Part shown: piece after piece, positions 36,401-43,900 of the stretch
Layout: each line of letters opens with the position of its first letter
How positions within the stretch are numbered: position 1 is the stretch's first letter
Source: Bacteroidota bacterium
Lineage (GTDB): Bacteria; Bacteroidota; Bacteroidia; Bacteroidales; P3
Direction: 5' to 3'
Assembly: GCA_017860275.1 (NCBI GenBank)
Contig: JAFNAQ010000011.1
Coordinates: 1-54,481, forward strand
DNA: 54,481 bases
Program-made: the position numbers and the translations under genes
Notes under the pieces: model-generated
What the model saw: the letters and a program-made list of their open reading frames with translations, nothing else
Told to the model about the DNA's origin: nothing
Databases searched by the model: none

Positions 36401-37030
36401 CTTTTGGCAGTGGATTAGGCTATCAAGAACTAGGAAATTAGTATCGGAGAACTCCGTCTTAGTGCTGTCAAGGAAATGGCAAGTAGCGTCAACCTCCCCA
36501 TACTCTAATATCCACTTCGTTGAGTCGCTGCCACCCTGCCAAGAGACAAGAGCAGTCGTCTCCGTAGTGGGCTTAACCGAAACATTATAAGCCTTATCCG
36601 GACAGTTACTATACTCAGAGATAACAAAAGCAAAGCCAGACTTAGGGCTATCGGTGTCGACCGTAAACTTAATGGTCACAGGTCCCGACGAGGAACATAG
36701 CACCAAACCCTGAGCGGAAAAATACCCATTGTAAAGAACGTTAGACGAACTTGTATCGCCGTCATAGATAATTATACGAGAAAAGTTCGGAGCCTCAAGG
36801 TCGTGAGAGCCCGTTAGCCTTATCTTAGCCCCAGGCGTAACGGGATAAATCGTAGTCCTAGCATTAACCCTCGTAGAGTAGTTGCCGCTAGCTCCCCCAT
36901 CGTCGTAAAGAGTTCCCGTCTTGGTATGTATCTCCTTATATCCAGAAGTAGGCATAAGGAATGTCTGCGAAAAGAGATTAGTTGCACTTGCAACCAAAAG
37001 GAAGAGGACTGCGGTGAAAAGCTTTCTCAT
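33425..37030 (-). CDS. Large type IX-secreted protein with fibronectin III-like domains and gliding-motility C-terminal domain
   Basis: I chose the ATG at 37030, where MRKLFTAVLFLLVASATNLFSQ is a clean signal peptide. The longer frame to 37084 overlaps addA and is unlikely. The 1201-aa product has an N-terminal CUB-like beta region. About four fibronectin III-like modules follow, marked by cysteine-rich CPxxxNVxxxxxT and W/YxxxY patterns, and then a jelly-roll-like region. A PKD-type domain with DFNYTYTIEDCAFVVKFNN comes next. Three CDSxxxLxLxV repeats precede a 90-residue CHU_C sorting domain (FPNVVTANGDGINDVFSIHN). It is surface-exposed and likely adhesive or structural. Base composition is richer in GC than its downstream paralogue. 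Confidence 0.85.
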   Translation of the reverse strand: MRKLFTAVLFLLVASATNLFSQTFLMPTSGYKEIHTKTGTLYDDGGASGNYSTRVNARTTIYPVTPGAKIRLTGSHDLEAPNFSRIIIYDGDTSSSNVLYNGYFSAQGLVLCSSSGPVTIKFTVDTDSPKSGFAFVISEYSNCPDKAYNVSVKPTTETTALVSWQGGSDSTKWILEYGEVDATCHFLDSTKTEFSDTNFLVLDSLIHCQKYGVRIYTPCDTLESTCMPPLPIKCWIQCECPQPFGFIKGSGVDTVSLAWSETDTNIIWSYELIHEGQAIDSGTTTNPYVGFGGLDPDTEYHIKVWNDCHNNGDDCNAIMVASYTMCPCKKPLYSSASVGSDSIYFAWSESDTSIVWRVQLYQGYIPIYSYLSYDNFATFKSLSSATNYKVRVYEDCLPNYDTSFAGHYCNFLEVDYKTPCHCPVAENVQITNITDNSISLSWDIDPYSPGWIIQYRLRNSATSYIDTSYTYYHTISGLTQTGYYEIWVHSLCDSLKIGCASKMVLINVPSSGNCLDYTNLKSTSNIPTYGDYSNPYLVGGLVDYGYNNIYSRHTVHYDISEKDPRTGNQLSTVPPGEKASVRLGNSLAGSEAESITYRYHVDTNNFSLMILKYAIVFQDPNHSITEQPRFTLQILDENLSYIDSVCGEADFYADSSALWHSVADTNIIWKDWTTVGFDLAKYHDKVINIRLTTYDCEQGGHFGYAYFALSCATQALLSSSCGETSTNTFTAPIGFSYRWYSSSDTSLTLSTNRSLDVVVDSTLSYFCEVSSLENPSCSFILNAYGGRKFPIADFNYTYTIEDCAFVVKFNNISTVSYNGSTPSPNGEPCDAAKWVFEDGVIIDQYSPTRKFSTAGDYKVRLIASVGNFECADTIDKIIHLAKDGQSLVIIGDSSLCIGEGTVLTSSLTGEYIWNTGDTTKSISLTPTVSNTYCLYLIDTSGCINRALKDVYVHPIWDSVNIVDTICDNEPIDGQGYYIDQSGNYILYLQSTFGCDSTVYLTLTVKKHYTSDTIYAFTCDNVPYTEHGLDADTTGVYNSVLQGINGCDSIIVVNLFVYPTFTDTIFAEIYKGGVYNLHGFNESTKGFYTHALKTIHGCDSVLNLDLQVDNVLFPNVVTANGDGINDVFSIHNLLDQDAFPENSLIIFNRQGKLIYSKQNINSVKDYWNPQSTASPTGTYFFRFIGKRPDKNIDYLGIIEVIR

Positions 37031-37052
37031 TATACTAGGGGTTAATCCAGTG

Positions 37053-37081
37053 CAAATATAACTAAATATCAGTAATTTCAA
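37053..37081 (-). promoter_or_regulatory. Promoter of the large type IX cargo gene (TTG-N18-TATATTTG)
   Basis: On the minus strand TATATTTG (37053-37060) and TTG (37079-37081) are 18 bp apart. The -33 element lies inside the last codons of addA, and the start of translation is 23 bp downstream of the -7 box. Confidence 0.6.
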
Positions 37082-40000
37082 CAATCTTTGAAGAAAAATT
37101 GCCCTCCGAGTAGCTTACAAACCACAGAAAGCCACGAATATTGGAGAAATTCATAGTGCGCAGAAGCTCCGCATAACCACCAAGCTGCTTAGTGTACTTA
37201 TCCATAGACTCCATCCCTTGGGCAAACTTGTAATCCAGGATAATCGTCTCATCCGTCCCAATCATTAGGCGGTCAGGGCGAGAGGAAACAACGTAATCCT
37301 GCTTATGGATAATCGAACTCTCGTTAAGAGTGCGGTAAGTGCCGTCGAACCACGACTTAGCCTCTTCTTGCTCAAGCATCTTACGGATAATATCCTCAAA
37401 CTCTACCTTATACTCAGAGGTAAACTCACCATCAATAAAGCTCCTTTCCAAGGCCTTGTCCGCATCGCTAGCGCACTCAATGTTCGAAAGGATATTATGG
37501 AGGATAATCCCTTTTAATCTGTTTGGGAGTTGGGGGTTTGGGGTTTGAGTTTCATTATTATCAGACGAAATTAGGGCAGAGACAAACTCCTCTGCCTTCT
37601 TGGTTTGAGCAAAGATAATGTCGGCATCCTGCCACGAGAGTTCCATATACTCCCTCTGACCGTCCTGCTTGAAGATGTTATTGTGGCTGGACTTAGTCTG
37701 AGAGTGCTCAAGAGGAGTGGCATTGCCAAGGGATAGGAAATAACTATTATCATCATCCAGAGAGAAATCATTATAGTTCGTCCCAACTGTGTGATACAGA
37801 AACTCCGAAACATTTAACTCCCTGCCAAAACAAAATTCTCCCTTGTCGTTCTCCTTATAGTTACCCAGAATACTCAGAGCCTGCTTTGCACGGGTAAGGG
37901 AGACATATAGAAGGTTTAGATTGTCCACCACCTGTTGCTTAAGCTCCGCCTCGTAATCCTCCTCGAAAAGAGAATTTTGCATAGAGGAAAGCCTAACGGG
38001 CAGAAGCGGAACCTCGTCGAAACCCTCCGGAGACTCAACCCACAGCTCCGTTCTTGCAGTATCGGTAAAGCTCCATGAGGCGAAAGGAAGGATAGTTATA
38101 GGAAACTCCAATCCCTTTGACTTATGTATAGAGATAAGGCGGATACCCTCAAGGCTCTCCCCAGAAGGTATGGACTTATTGCAAAGACTCTCAGTCCAAA
38201 ACCTAAGGAAGTTGCCAAGACTCTGACCATGATTCCTCGAATACTCCTGAACCTCGTCCAGAAAGGCATAGACAAAGCCCGCATCCTCCTTACGCTCAGA
38301 CAAACCCAGCATCTGCACAAGGTAAATCACAAGGTCGGTGAGCGGTTTGCGAGAGAGCTTGTCCCTATCCGAAAGCCACTCAAGCTCCTTTGAAAGAGAG
38401 CTAGCCTTAGTCAAATCCTCATCAAAGACCTCCTCAGAACTCTTGGAGAAAAGCTTAATCTTGGTAAGAGCCAGCGTGTTGTTCTTGTCCTCAATGTACT
38501 CTAATGCAGAGATAAGCAGAGAGACACTAGGCGAGGACGAGAAGTAGAAAGCCTCATCGCTGACAACGTCAAACGAATACTTAGTGTTAGGATTCGCCTT
38601 TCTATGCTCAGCAAGGTAAGTGGCAACCTGCCTAATCTCCTTGTTGAAACGAAGAATCACCGTTATATCGCTTGCAGCAAAACCCTTATCTTGGTAGTAC
38701 TCAATCTCTTTCACTAGAGCCTCCAGCAAAATTGGGCTGCCCTCACTCCTACTCTTTGCCTCCAAAAGTCTAATACGAACCTCTCCAGTCTCTTTACGCT
38801 TAATTGGAATTTGAACACTATCAGAAAAAACCTCTACTATCTCAGCCCTACTCTCATCACAAAGCTTCTCCAGAGCACGAGGACTATTTAGGAACATAGA
38901 AATGCTGGAGAAAAGAGAGTTATTAAAGGAGATAATCTCCTCACAGGTACGGTAATTATGAGTGAGGTTAACCACCCTCGGAGTGCGAGGATTCAACCTC
39001 TGAGAGGGCGTAATTCCCTTCTCGATACCTGCAAGCAGACTCCAGTCGCCATTGTTCCAACGATAGATGCTCTGCTTCACATCCCCAACGATAATAGACC
39101 GATTCTGATTGTCGTAACTCTCCGAAAGAAGAAGCTGGAAGTTCTTCCAATTTACCTTGGACGTATCTTGGAACTCGTCAATCATTATGTAACGAAGGTT
39201 AGACCCTATCTTCTCGAAGATAAACGAAATGTCGCTACCATTCTCCGAAGATACCATACTGGCAAGCAAGGTCGCAGTGTCGCTAAGTAGGAAGGCATTC
39301 TCCTCACGCAGAATCTCCCTACGATGCTTAGCAATCTCGACAAGAAGACCTAACGAGTCAATCTGCGAGAGAGCAATCTTACAGGTGTTAAATATCCTCT
39401 CGTTTTGTTCGCAGTAAGTCGTAGCACGGCTAAGCAAAGGAATGAAATACTCTCTTGCCAACGCATTATGGAAAAAGGACGTCTTATTCTTAGGAAACCA
39501 CTTCGTATCTTCATTCAACGCATCATAAACACGTTTTCCCGAAAGGCTAATATCCCCAGACTTAAGCTTAAGAATAGCACCTGCCACTCCACTCTTGCCA
39601 TAGGAAAAGCTATCAACAGTTAGCGAATTCTTAATAAGTATAGACTCAAACTCATAACCAAAGGACGTTATCTTAACAAGAATAGACTCCATCTTAGAAA
39701 AGACATCCCTCCTATAACTCTCCAGAGCCGTCAGCTCCAGACTCTTGGTCAGCCTCCCTTCAAACTCCTTGAACTTCTCCTTGGAAAGATGTTTCGCAAA
39801 ACTCTTAAGAGACTCCTCTATATTCCACCTACGTCCCTCCTCGATGTTCTTAAATATCATGTCCATATACCACGCCTTAAGCGCCTTATCCTCGGAAGTA
39901 CTCTCAATTATCCTATCCACAGCCTGAGCTACAACCTCCGTATCCTCGATAAGAAGATTGTAACTCGAACCAATGCCCAACTCCCTCGACATATTGCGAA

Positions 40001-40418
40001 GCACCCTCTGAAAGAAGCTATCTATCGTCTCAATATTAAAGTACGAGAAGTCGTGAAGAATATTCGAAAGGGCAGTATCGGCAGACAAACGCACAGTCTC
40101 CTGGGAGAAATTATCACCACGCTCAAGGCTAAGAGAAATTATCCTCTCCATCTCCCCCTTGCAATAGTCCAAACCTCTACTAAGCCCATACAGAAGCGAA
40201 AGTAACCTATCCTTCATCTCAGCGGTAGCCTTGTTCGTAAAAGTAACAGCAAGGATATTCCTATAGTTAAAGGAGTTCCCCACCCTAAAACCAGTCTTCG
40301 TAATAATGCGCCTATTCTCCACAATATCCTTGTCAACCAGAAGATAAACATACTCCACCACCAGCGCAAAGGTCTTGCCACTACCCGCAGAGGCCTTATA
40401 GACAATCAGATTATTCAT
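37062..40418 (-). CDS. addA: AddA-like UvrD-family helicase/nuclease subunit
   Basis: The 1118-aa protein is an SF1A helicase. Motif I is KASAGSGKT (residues 8-16), motif II IDEFQDTS, motif III GDVKQSIYRW, motif IV-region THNYRT, motif V ISIHKSKGLEFP and motif VI LYVSLTRAKQAL, all in order. The C-terminal domain is a PD-(D/E)XK nuclease with SRPDRLMIGTDETIILDYKF. This matches AddA, the helicase-nuclease of double-strand break processing, paired with AddB at 29.4-32.4 kb. Its G+C content is near 47% in a hand-counted sample, against about 32% in addB. The leader contains three 21-bp repeats with an in-phase GGAG. Confidence 0.9.
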   Translation of the reverse strand: MNNLIVYKASAGSGKTFALVVEYVYLLVDKDIVENRRIITKTGFRVGNSFNYRNILAVTFTNKATAEMKDRLLSLLYGLSRGLDYCKGEMERIISLSLERGDNFSQETVRLSADTALSNILHDFSYFNIETIDSFFQRVLRNMSRELGIGSSYNLLIEDTEVVAQAVDRIIESTSEDKALKAWYMDMIFKNIEEGRRWNIEESLKSFAKHLSKEKFKEFEGRLTKSLELTALESYRRDVFSKMESILVKITSFGYEFESILIKNSLTVDSFSYGKSGVAGAILKLKSGDISLSGKRVYDALNEDTKWFPKNKTSFFHNALAREYFIPLLSRATTYCEQNERIFNTCKIALSQIDSLGLLVEIAKHRREILREENAFLLSDTATLLASMVSSENGSDISFIFEKIGSNLRYIMIDEFQDTSKVNWKNFQLLLSESYDNQNRSIIVGDVKQSIYRWNNGDWSLLAGIEKGITPSQRLNPRTPRVVNLTHNYRTCEEIISFNNSLFSSISMFLNSPRALEKLCDESRAEIVEVFSDSVQIPIKRKETGEVRIRLLEAKSRSEGSPILLEALVKEIEYYQDKGFAASDITVILRFNKEIRQVATYLAEHRKANPNTKYSFDVVSDEAFYFSSSPSVSLLISALEYIEDKNNTLALTKIKLFSKSSEEVFDEDLTKASSLSKELEWLSDRDKLSRKPLTDLVIYLVQMLGLSERKEDAGFVYAFLDEVQEYSRNHGQSLGNFLRFWTESLCNKSIPSGESLEGIRLISIHKSKGLEFPITILPFASWSFTDTARTELWVESPEGFDEVPLLPVRLSSMQNSLFEEDYEAELKQQVVDNLNLLYVSLTRAKQALSILGNYKENDKGEFCFGRELNVSEFLYHTVGTNYNDFSLDDDNSYFLSLGNATPLEHSQTKSSHNNIFKQDGQREYMELSWQDADIIFAQTKKAEEFVSALISSDNNETQTPNPQLPNRLKGIILHNILSNIECASDADKALERSFIDGEFTSEYKVEFEDIIRKMLEQEEAKSWFDGTYRTLNESSIIHKQDYVVSSRPDRLMIGTDETIILDYKFAQGMESMDKYTKQLGGYAELLRTMNFSNIRGFLWFVSYSEGNFSSKIVEITDI

Positions 40419-40439
40419 AAACTAAGTTTTAAAGTTACC

Positions 40440-41048
40440 ATACTCCACAAAATATTAGCTATACTCCACAAAATATTAGCTATACTCCGCAAAATTTAAA
40501 CTATATGGAGCAAAGATACAAATAAACTTTTTTCTACAGCACTCAAACTTTTTGCCACTATATTCGTTTAACTTCTAAAGATAGTAAACCGAAGGCTAAG
40601 AATACTTGAAGAAGAGAAAAAAATCTTCAAACAAAATCCCACAATATTTAAACGAAAAAAAGACGCCGTCCAAATTCACTCAGACGGAGTCCAACTACGC
40701 TCAGACGGAGTCCAACTACGGAGCATTGTTTTTAATCCCCCTTTCACACCACTAGAGAGCAGTTTAGAAATATCTATATTTCAGTAAATTCTATATACAC
40801 ACCGCCTAGTTTTGCTTAGAAGAAATCCAGTAAAAAACAGACTCCGTCCCATTACGCTCAGACGGAGTCTAAATTCACTCAGACGGAGTCCCACCACGGC
40901 GGCACTCCGTCCTAGTGTTCTAATACTCGGTTTGAGTACATAGAAATCTAGTTTTAGTACATTGAAACTTAGTTTAAACACTCCAAAACTCCGTCTGAAT
41001 GTACTCAGGTTAAGTTTAACATAGTTTAACTTTACTTTCGTTGCAGTT
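40440..41048. repeat. Long phased array of about 29 degenerate 21-bp units
   Basis: Cutting the sequence every 21 bp from 40440 aligns units over about 610 bp. Units at 40440 and 40461 are identical (ATACTCCACAAAATATTAG...) and 40482 differs at a few positions. Units at 40671 and 40692 share CTCAGACGGAGTC, which recurs in the same array at 40857-40869 and 40878-40890. ACTCC or ACTCG falls at the same offset in units 40440, 40461, 40482, 40839, 40902, 40923 and 40986, showing one register. The core ACTC-CGTCT-GAGT is dyad-symmetric. There are no unique spacers, so it is not a CRISPR. Confidence 0.8.
40511..40518 (-). promoter_or_regulatory. -7 element upstream of addA
   Basis: TATCTTTG on the minus strand matches the consensus perfectly. 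Transcription starting just downstream would carry the three 21-bp repeats of 40440-40502 in the leader. Confidence 0.5.
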
Positions 41049-41070
41049 CTCGTTTATTTGAGTACATTTG
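41041..41070 (+). promoter_or_regulatory. Promoter of the HU-like gene (TTG-N19-TACATTTG)
   Basis: TTG (41041-41043) and TACATTTG (41063-41070) are 19 bp apart. The -33 element overlaps the last unit of the 21-bp array. Confidence 0.7.
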
Positions 41071-41131
41071 CAGCAACTTAAGGTATAATTAAAGTAAATG
41101 TAAATAAATTATAAACTAATACCATTAAAGT

Positions 41132-41545
41132 ATGATTTGGTTGAGAAAGATTAAGAAGTTAATTACTACTGGTTACAATCCGGGCGAGAAGTATATGGCT
41201 CAGATTGTTCGCACTCCGAATATGTCCCAGGACGAGCTGGAGCAACGTATTGCCAACGCAACGTCGATGACTGCCGGCGATGTGTCGAATGCTCTTAAGG
41301 CGTTTGCTTATGAGCTTGGTATGTCGGTGGCTAACGGTCGTGGGGTGGTGACCTCTGTCGGTACGTATCAAGTGCAGCTCAAGGTGAAGGCGGTGAGTAC
41401 TCTCGAGGAGGTGACTACCGACACTGTGGAGAAGATTAATATTCGTTTCTATCCGAATAAAAGTCTTCAAAAGGCGTATGAGAAAGCTGGCAATCACCTT
41501 TCTTTCGTTGAAACTACGATAGAAGAACCCGTACCGGTTCCCTAA
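41132..41545 (+). CDS. HU-family DNA-binding protein (HU-HIG type)
   Basis: The 137-aa protein is a histone-like DNA-binding protein of the type common in Bacteroidota. It begins with a beta strand (MIWLRKIKKLITTG), then YMAQIVRTPNMSQDELEQRI. The HU helical core and the arm region follow (GRGVVTSVGTYQVQLKVKAV, then INIRFYPNKSLQKAYEK). It would bind and bend DNA; the specific role is unknown. The start at 41132 is preferred over Met22 because the first strand belongs to the fold. The gene is flanked on both sides by 21-bp-period repeats, and its G+C content (near 60% in a counted 60-bp sample) is the highest I saw. Confidence 0.88.
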   Translation: MIWLRKIKKLITTGYNPGEKYMAQIVRTPNMSQDELEQRIANATSMTAGDVSNALKAFAYELGMSVANGRGVVTSVGTYQVQLKVKAVSTLEEVTTDTVEKINIRFYPNKSLQKAYEKAGNHLSFVETTIEEPVPVP

Positions 41546-41552
41546 TACAACA

Positions 41553-41636
41553 AAACTCAGTCTAAGTAAAACGAAACGTAAGACCAGTTAAACAAGACTT
41601 CGTCTAAGTAAAACGAAAGTTAATCTAAGTAAAATG
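41553..41636. repeat. Four 21-bp units downstream of the HU-like gene
   Basis: TCTAAGTAAAACGAAA occurs at 41561-41576 and 41603-41618, with TCTAAGTAAAATGAAA at 41624-41639; the starts are 42 and 21 bp apart. The first unit (AAACTCAGTCTAAG...) resembles the unit at 40986 (AAACTCCGTCTGAA...), which begins exactly 567 bp (27 x 21) earlier. Confidence 0.7.
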
Positions 41637-41641
41637 AAAAG

Positions 41642-41676
41642 CAAAAGGGGCAAGATTGGATAATCTGCCCCTTTTG
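41642..41676. terminator. Bidirectional terminator between HU-like gene and groEL
   Basis: CAAAAGGGGCA pairs perfectly with TGCCCCTTTTG over a 13-nt loop. It lies between two convergent genes; the minus-strand side is followed by a T-rich stretch, the plus side by a weaker one. Confidence 0.75.
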
Positions 41677-41709
41677 TTATATTACGTTTGGTTGTTGTCG
41701 GATTTCGTC

Positions 41710-43341
41710 CTAGTACATTCCGCCCATGCCTCCCATTCCTTGGGCTGGCATTGCTGGTGCTTCTTCCTTGATGTCTGCCAACACGCATTCGGTTGTTAGT
41801 ATCATAGCGGCGATTGATGCTGCGTTCTCTAAGGCTACTCTTGCTACCTTGGTAGGGTCGATTACTCCGGCTAAGTGTAGGTCTTCGTAGACTTCGGTTC
41901 TTGCATTGAAGCCGTAGTCTCCTTGTAGTTCTTTTACCTTGTTTACTACTACGGAGCCTTCCATGCCTGCGTTAGCGACGATTTGGCGTAGTGGTTCTTC
42001 GAGTGAGCGTCTTACGATTTGGATTCCTGTTGTCTCGTCTTCGTTCTCGCCTACTGCTCCGTCAAGTGAGGATATTGCTCTGATGTATGCGACTCCTCCC
42101 CCTGGGATTATTCCTTCTTCGAGTGCGGCTCTTGTTGCGTGGAGTGCGTCGTCGAATCGGTCTTTCTTCTCCTTCATCTCTACTTCGGAGGCTGCTCCTA
42201 CGTAGATTACGGCTACTCCTCCTGCGAGTTTGGCTAAGCGTTCTTGGAGTTTCTCCCTATCGTAGTCAGACGTAGTCTTTTCTATCTGAGCCTTGATTTG
42301 GTTGACTCTGCCTGCTATCGTAGCTTTCTCGCCTGCTCCACTGACGATGGTGGTATTGTCTTTGTCTACGGTAATCTTTTCTGCGGTTCCAAGCATCTCT
42401 AGTCCTGCTTCGTCTAGCTTGTATCCCTTTTCTTCTGAGATTACTGTGCCTGCGGTTAGGATTGCTATGTCTTCAAGCATTTCTTTTCTTCTGTCACCGA
42501 AGCCTGGTGCCTTTACGGCTACTATCTTTAGGGAGCCTCTCAAACGGTTTACTACTAGGGTTGCTAGTGCTTCGCCGTCAAGGTCTTCTGCTATGATTAA
42601 GAGTGGACGTCCTGTCTGTACTACCTTCTCTAGTACTGGTAAGAATTCCTTCATGTTGGATATCTTCTTGTCGTAGATAAGTATGAAGGGATTTTCGTAG
42701 ACTGTCTCCATCTTTTCTGTGTCTGTTACGAAATAAGGTGATAGGTAGCCTCTGTCGAATTGCATTCCTTCTACAACTTTTACGGTTGTTTCCAGACCTT
42801 TTGCTTCTTCGATGGTGATTACTCCTTCTTTCTTCACAGTGTCCATAGCTTCTGCTATCATTCGTCCAATGAACTTGTCATTATTTGCCGAAATAGAGGC
42901 TACTTGTTCTATCTTTTCTTTTGCGTCTCCTATCTCACGAGATTGCTTCTTAAGGTCAGCGATAACTAGTTCTACTGCCTTGTCGATTCCTCTCTTTAGA
43001 TCCATAGGGTTTGCGCCTGCGGTCACATTCTTTAGCCCTGTGTTTACGATGGCTTGTGCTAGTACTGTTGCGGTGGTTGTGCCATCTCCTGCTTGGTCTG
43101 CGGTTTTTGAGGCTACTTCCTTAACAAGCTGTGCTCCCATGTTTTCTATTGGGTCTTTAAGCTCGATTTCTTTGGCTACCGTTACACCGTCTTTAGTGAT
43201 ATGAGGAGCGCCAAATTTCTTATCAATAATAACGTTTCTTCCCTTTGGTCCTAGGGTTACCTTAACTGCGTTAGCTAATGCATCCACTCCACGACGTAGT
43301 TGTTCTCTCGCTTCTACGTTATATACTATATCTTTTGCCAT
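41710..43341 (-). CDS. groEL: Chaperonin GroEL (60 kDa)
   Basis: The 543-aa subunit forms the double-ring folding chamber with GroES. It has the expected start [20 protein letters not shown], the nucleotide-binding LGPKGRNV and [14 protein letters not shown], and the C-terminal tail GMGGMGGMY. It is the second gene of groES-groEL with an 81-bp gap. A bidirectional hairpin terminates it. I saw no CIRCE-type inverted repeat upstream, so heat-shock control is not by HrcA at an obvious site. Confidence 0.98.
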   Translation of the reverse strand: MAKDIVYNVEAREQLRRGVDALANAVKVTLGPKGRNVIIDKKFGAPHITKDGVTVAKEIELKDPIENMGAQLVKEVASKTADQAGDGTTTATVLAQAIVNTGLKNVTAGANPMDLKRGIDKAVELVIADLKKQSREIGDAKEKIEQVASISANNDKFIGRMIAEAMDTVKKEGVITIEEAKGLETTVKVVEGMQFDRGYLSPYFVTDTEKMETVYENPFILIYDKKISNMKEFLPVLEKVVQTGRPLLIIAEDLDGEALATLVVNRLRGSLKIVAVKAPGFGDRRKEMLEDIAILTAGTVISEEKGYKLDEAGLEMLGTAEKITVDKDNTTIVSGAGEKATIAGRVNQIKAQIEKTTSDYDREKLQERLAKLAGGVAVIYVGAASEVEMKEKKDRFDDALHATRAALEEGIIPGGGVAYIRAISSLDGAVGENEDETTGIQIVRRSLEEPLRQIVANAGMEGSVVVNKVKELQGDYGFNARTEVYEDLHLAGVIDPTKVARVALENAASIAAMILTTECVLADIKEEAPAMPAQGMGGMGGMY

Positions 43342-43371
43342 AATGTTAATCTTATTGTTTTATGATTTAAC

Positions 43372-43420
43372 TTAGTTTTCTTTTTACTTCTTTCTAGTTA
43401 CTTTGAACTTAGTCCTAGTT
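43372..43420. repeat. Weak 21-22 bp periodic motif in the groES-groEL gap
   Basis: TTAGTT, CTAGTT and CTAGTT recur at about 22- and 21-bp steps and resemble the CTAGTTTTAGTAC units of the array near 40944. Only about two and a half periods are present, so this may be chance. Confidence 0.3.
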
Positions 43421-43422
43421 TC

Positions 43423-43701
43423 TTAGATGATTGCGTAGATATCGCTTTCTTTCATTATTAGGTAGTCTTCTCCATCGATATTGATCTCGGTTCCTGAGTA
43501 CTTACCGTATAAGACTTGGTCTCCAACTTTTAATGTCATTGGCTCGTCTTTCTTGCCCACTCCGACTGCAATTACTTCCCCTTTGACTGGTTTTTCCTTT
43601 GCTGTGTCTGGAATGATGATTCCTGCCACTGTCATTTGCTCTGCCGCTGCTGGTTTTACTAAAACTCTGTCAGCTAATGGTTTTACATTAATACTTGCCA
43701 T
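43423..43701 (-). CDS. groES: Co-chaperonin GroES (10 kDa)
   Basis: The true start is the ATG at 43701 ([21 protein letters not shown]), giving the normal length of 92 aa. The frame open further upstream encodes unlikely residues. The mobile loop is replaced by [20 protein letters not shown], and the rest is the standard beta barrel. It is the first gene of the groES-groEL operon. Confidence 0.97.
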   Translation of the reverse strand: MASINVKPLADRVLVKPAAAEQMTVAGIIIPDTAKEKPVKGEVIAVGVGKKDEPMTLKVGDQVLYGKYSGTEINIDGEDYLIMKESDIYAII

Positions 43702-43812
43702 AATTCGTAATTTGTTTATATTATTTATTGTTTTGATTGAATATTTTCGCTTCTTGATACAGAAAAAAACATGCCAGATGGTTTGCGTTCTATTTATCTG
43801 ACAAAAAGTCAG

Positions 43813-43820
43813 CAAATATA
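43813..43820 (-). promoter_or_regulatory. -7 element upstream of groES
   Basis: TATATTTG on the minus strand matches the consensus, giving a leader of about 105 nt that begins with a small hairpin (CTGAC-TTTTT-GTCAG). There is no clear -33 box. Confidence 0.45.
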
Positions 43821-43833
43821 TGAATTATTTTCA

Positions 43834-43866
43834 TAAAAAAAGAGTTGTCTGAATAAGACAACTCTT
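43834..43866 (-). terminator. Intrinsic terminator after secG
   Basis: On the minus strand AAGAGTTGTC pairs with GACAACTCTT over a 7-nt loop, followed by TTTTTT. It separates secG from groES. Confidence 0.88.
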
Positions 43867-43900
43867 AAAAAACCAAGTTATGAAAAAATAATTATAAAAA

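Larger units (their letters stand above)
40419..41131. other. 713-bp non-coding region between divergent addA and HU-like genes
   Basis: Nearly the whole stretch is a 21-bp-period repeat array. It also carries the addA -7 box at one end and the HU-like promoter at the other. The 66-codon open frame at 40781-40981 on the minus strand is a by-product of the 21-bp (seven-codon) periodicity. Confidence 0.7.

Noticed and set aside
37031-37084. Upstream start of the large cargo protein at 37084
   Set aside because: It would overlap addA and place 18 odd residues before a perfect signal peptide; the ATG at 37030 fits the promoter and the secretion signal.
40781-40981. 66-codon frame within the 21-bp array
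   Set aside because: The 21-bp period equals seven codons, which keeps stops out by periodicity; there is no start context and the neighbouring units contain stops.
40440-41048. CRISPR array
   Set aside because: The units abut with no unique spacers, diverge strongly from each other, and no cas gene is nearby.
41939-42676. Plus-strand frames opposite groEL
   Set aside because: They are antisense shadows of a highly conserved gene with biased codon use.
43702-43815. Extended N-terminus of GroES
   Set aside because: The 38 extra residues are not GroES-like and start at the presumed promoter; the standard MASINVKPL start is at 43701.
43741-43815. tRNA or riboswitch in the groES leader
   Set aside because: Only one small hairpin is visible; no cloverleaf or conserved riboswitch core could be drawn.
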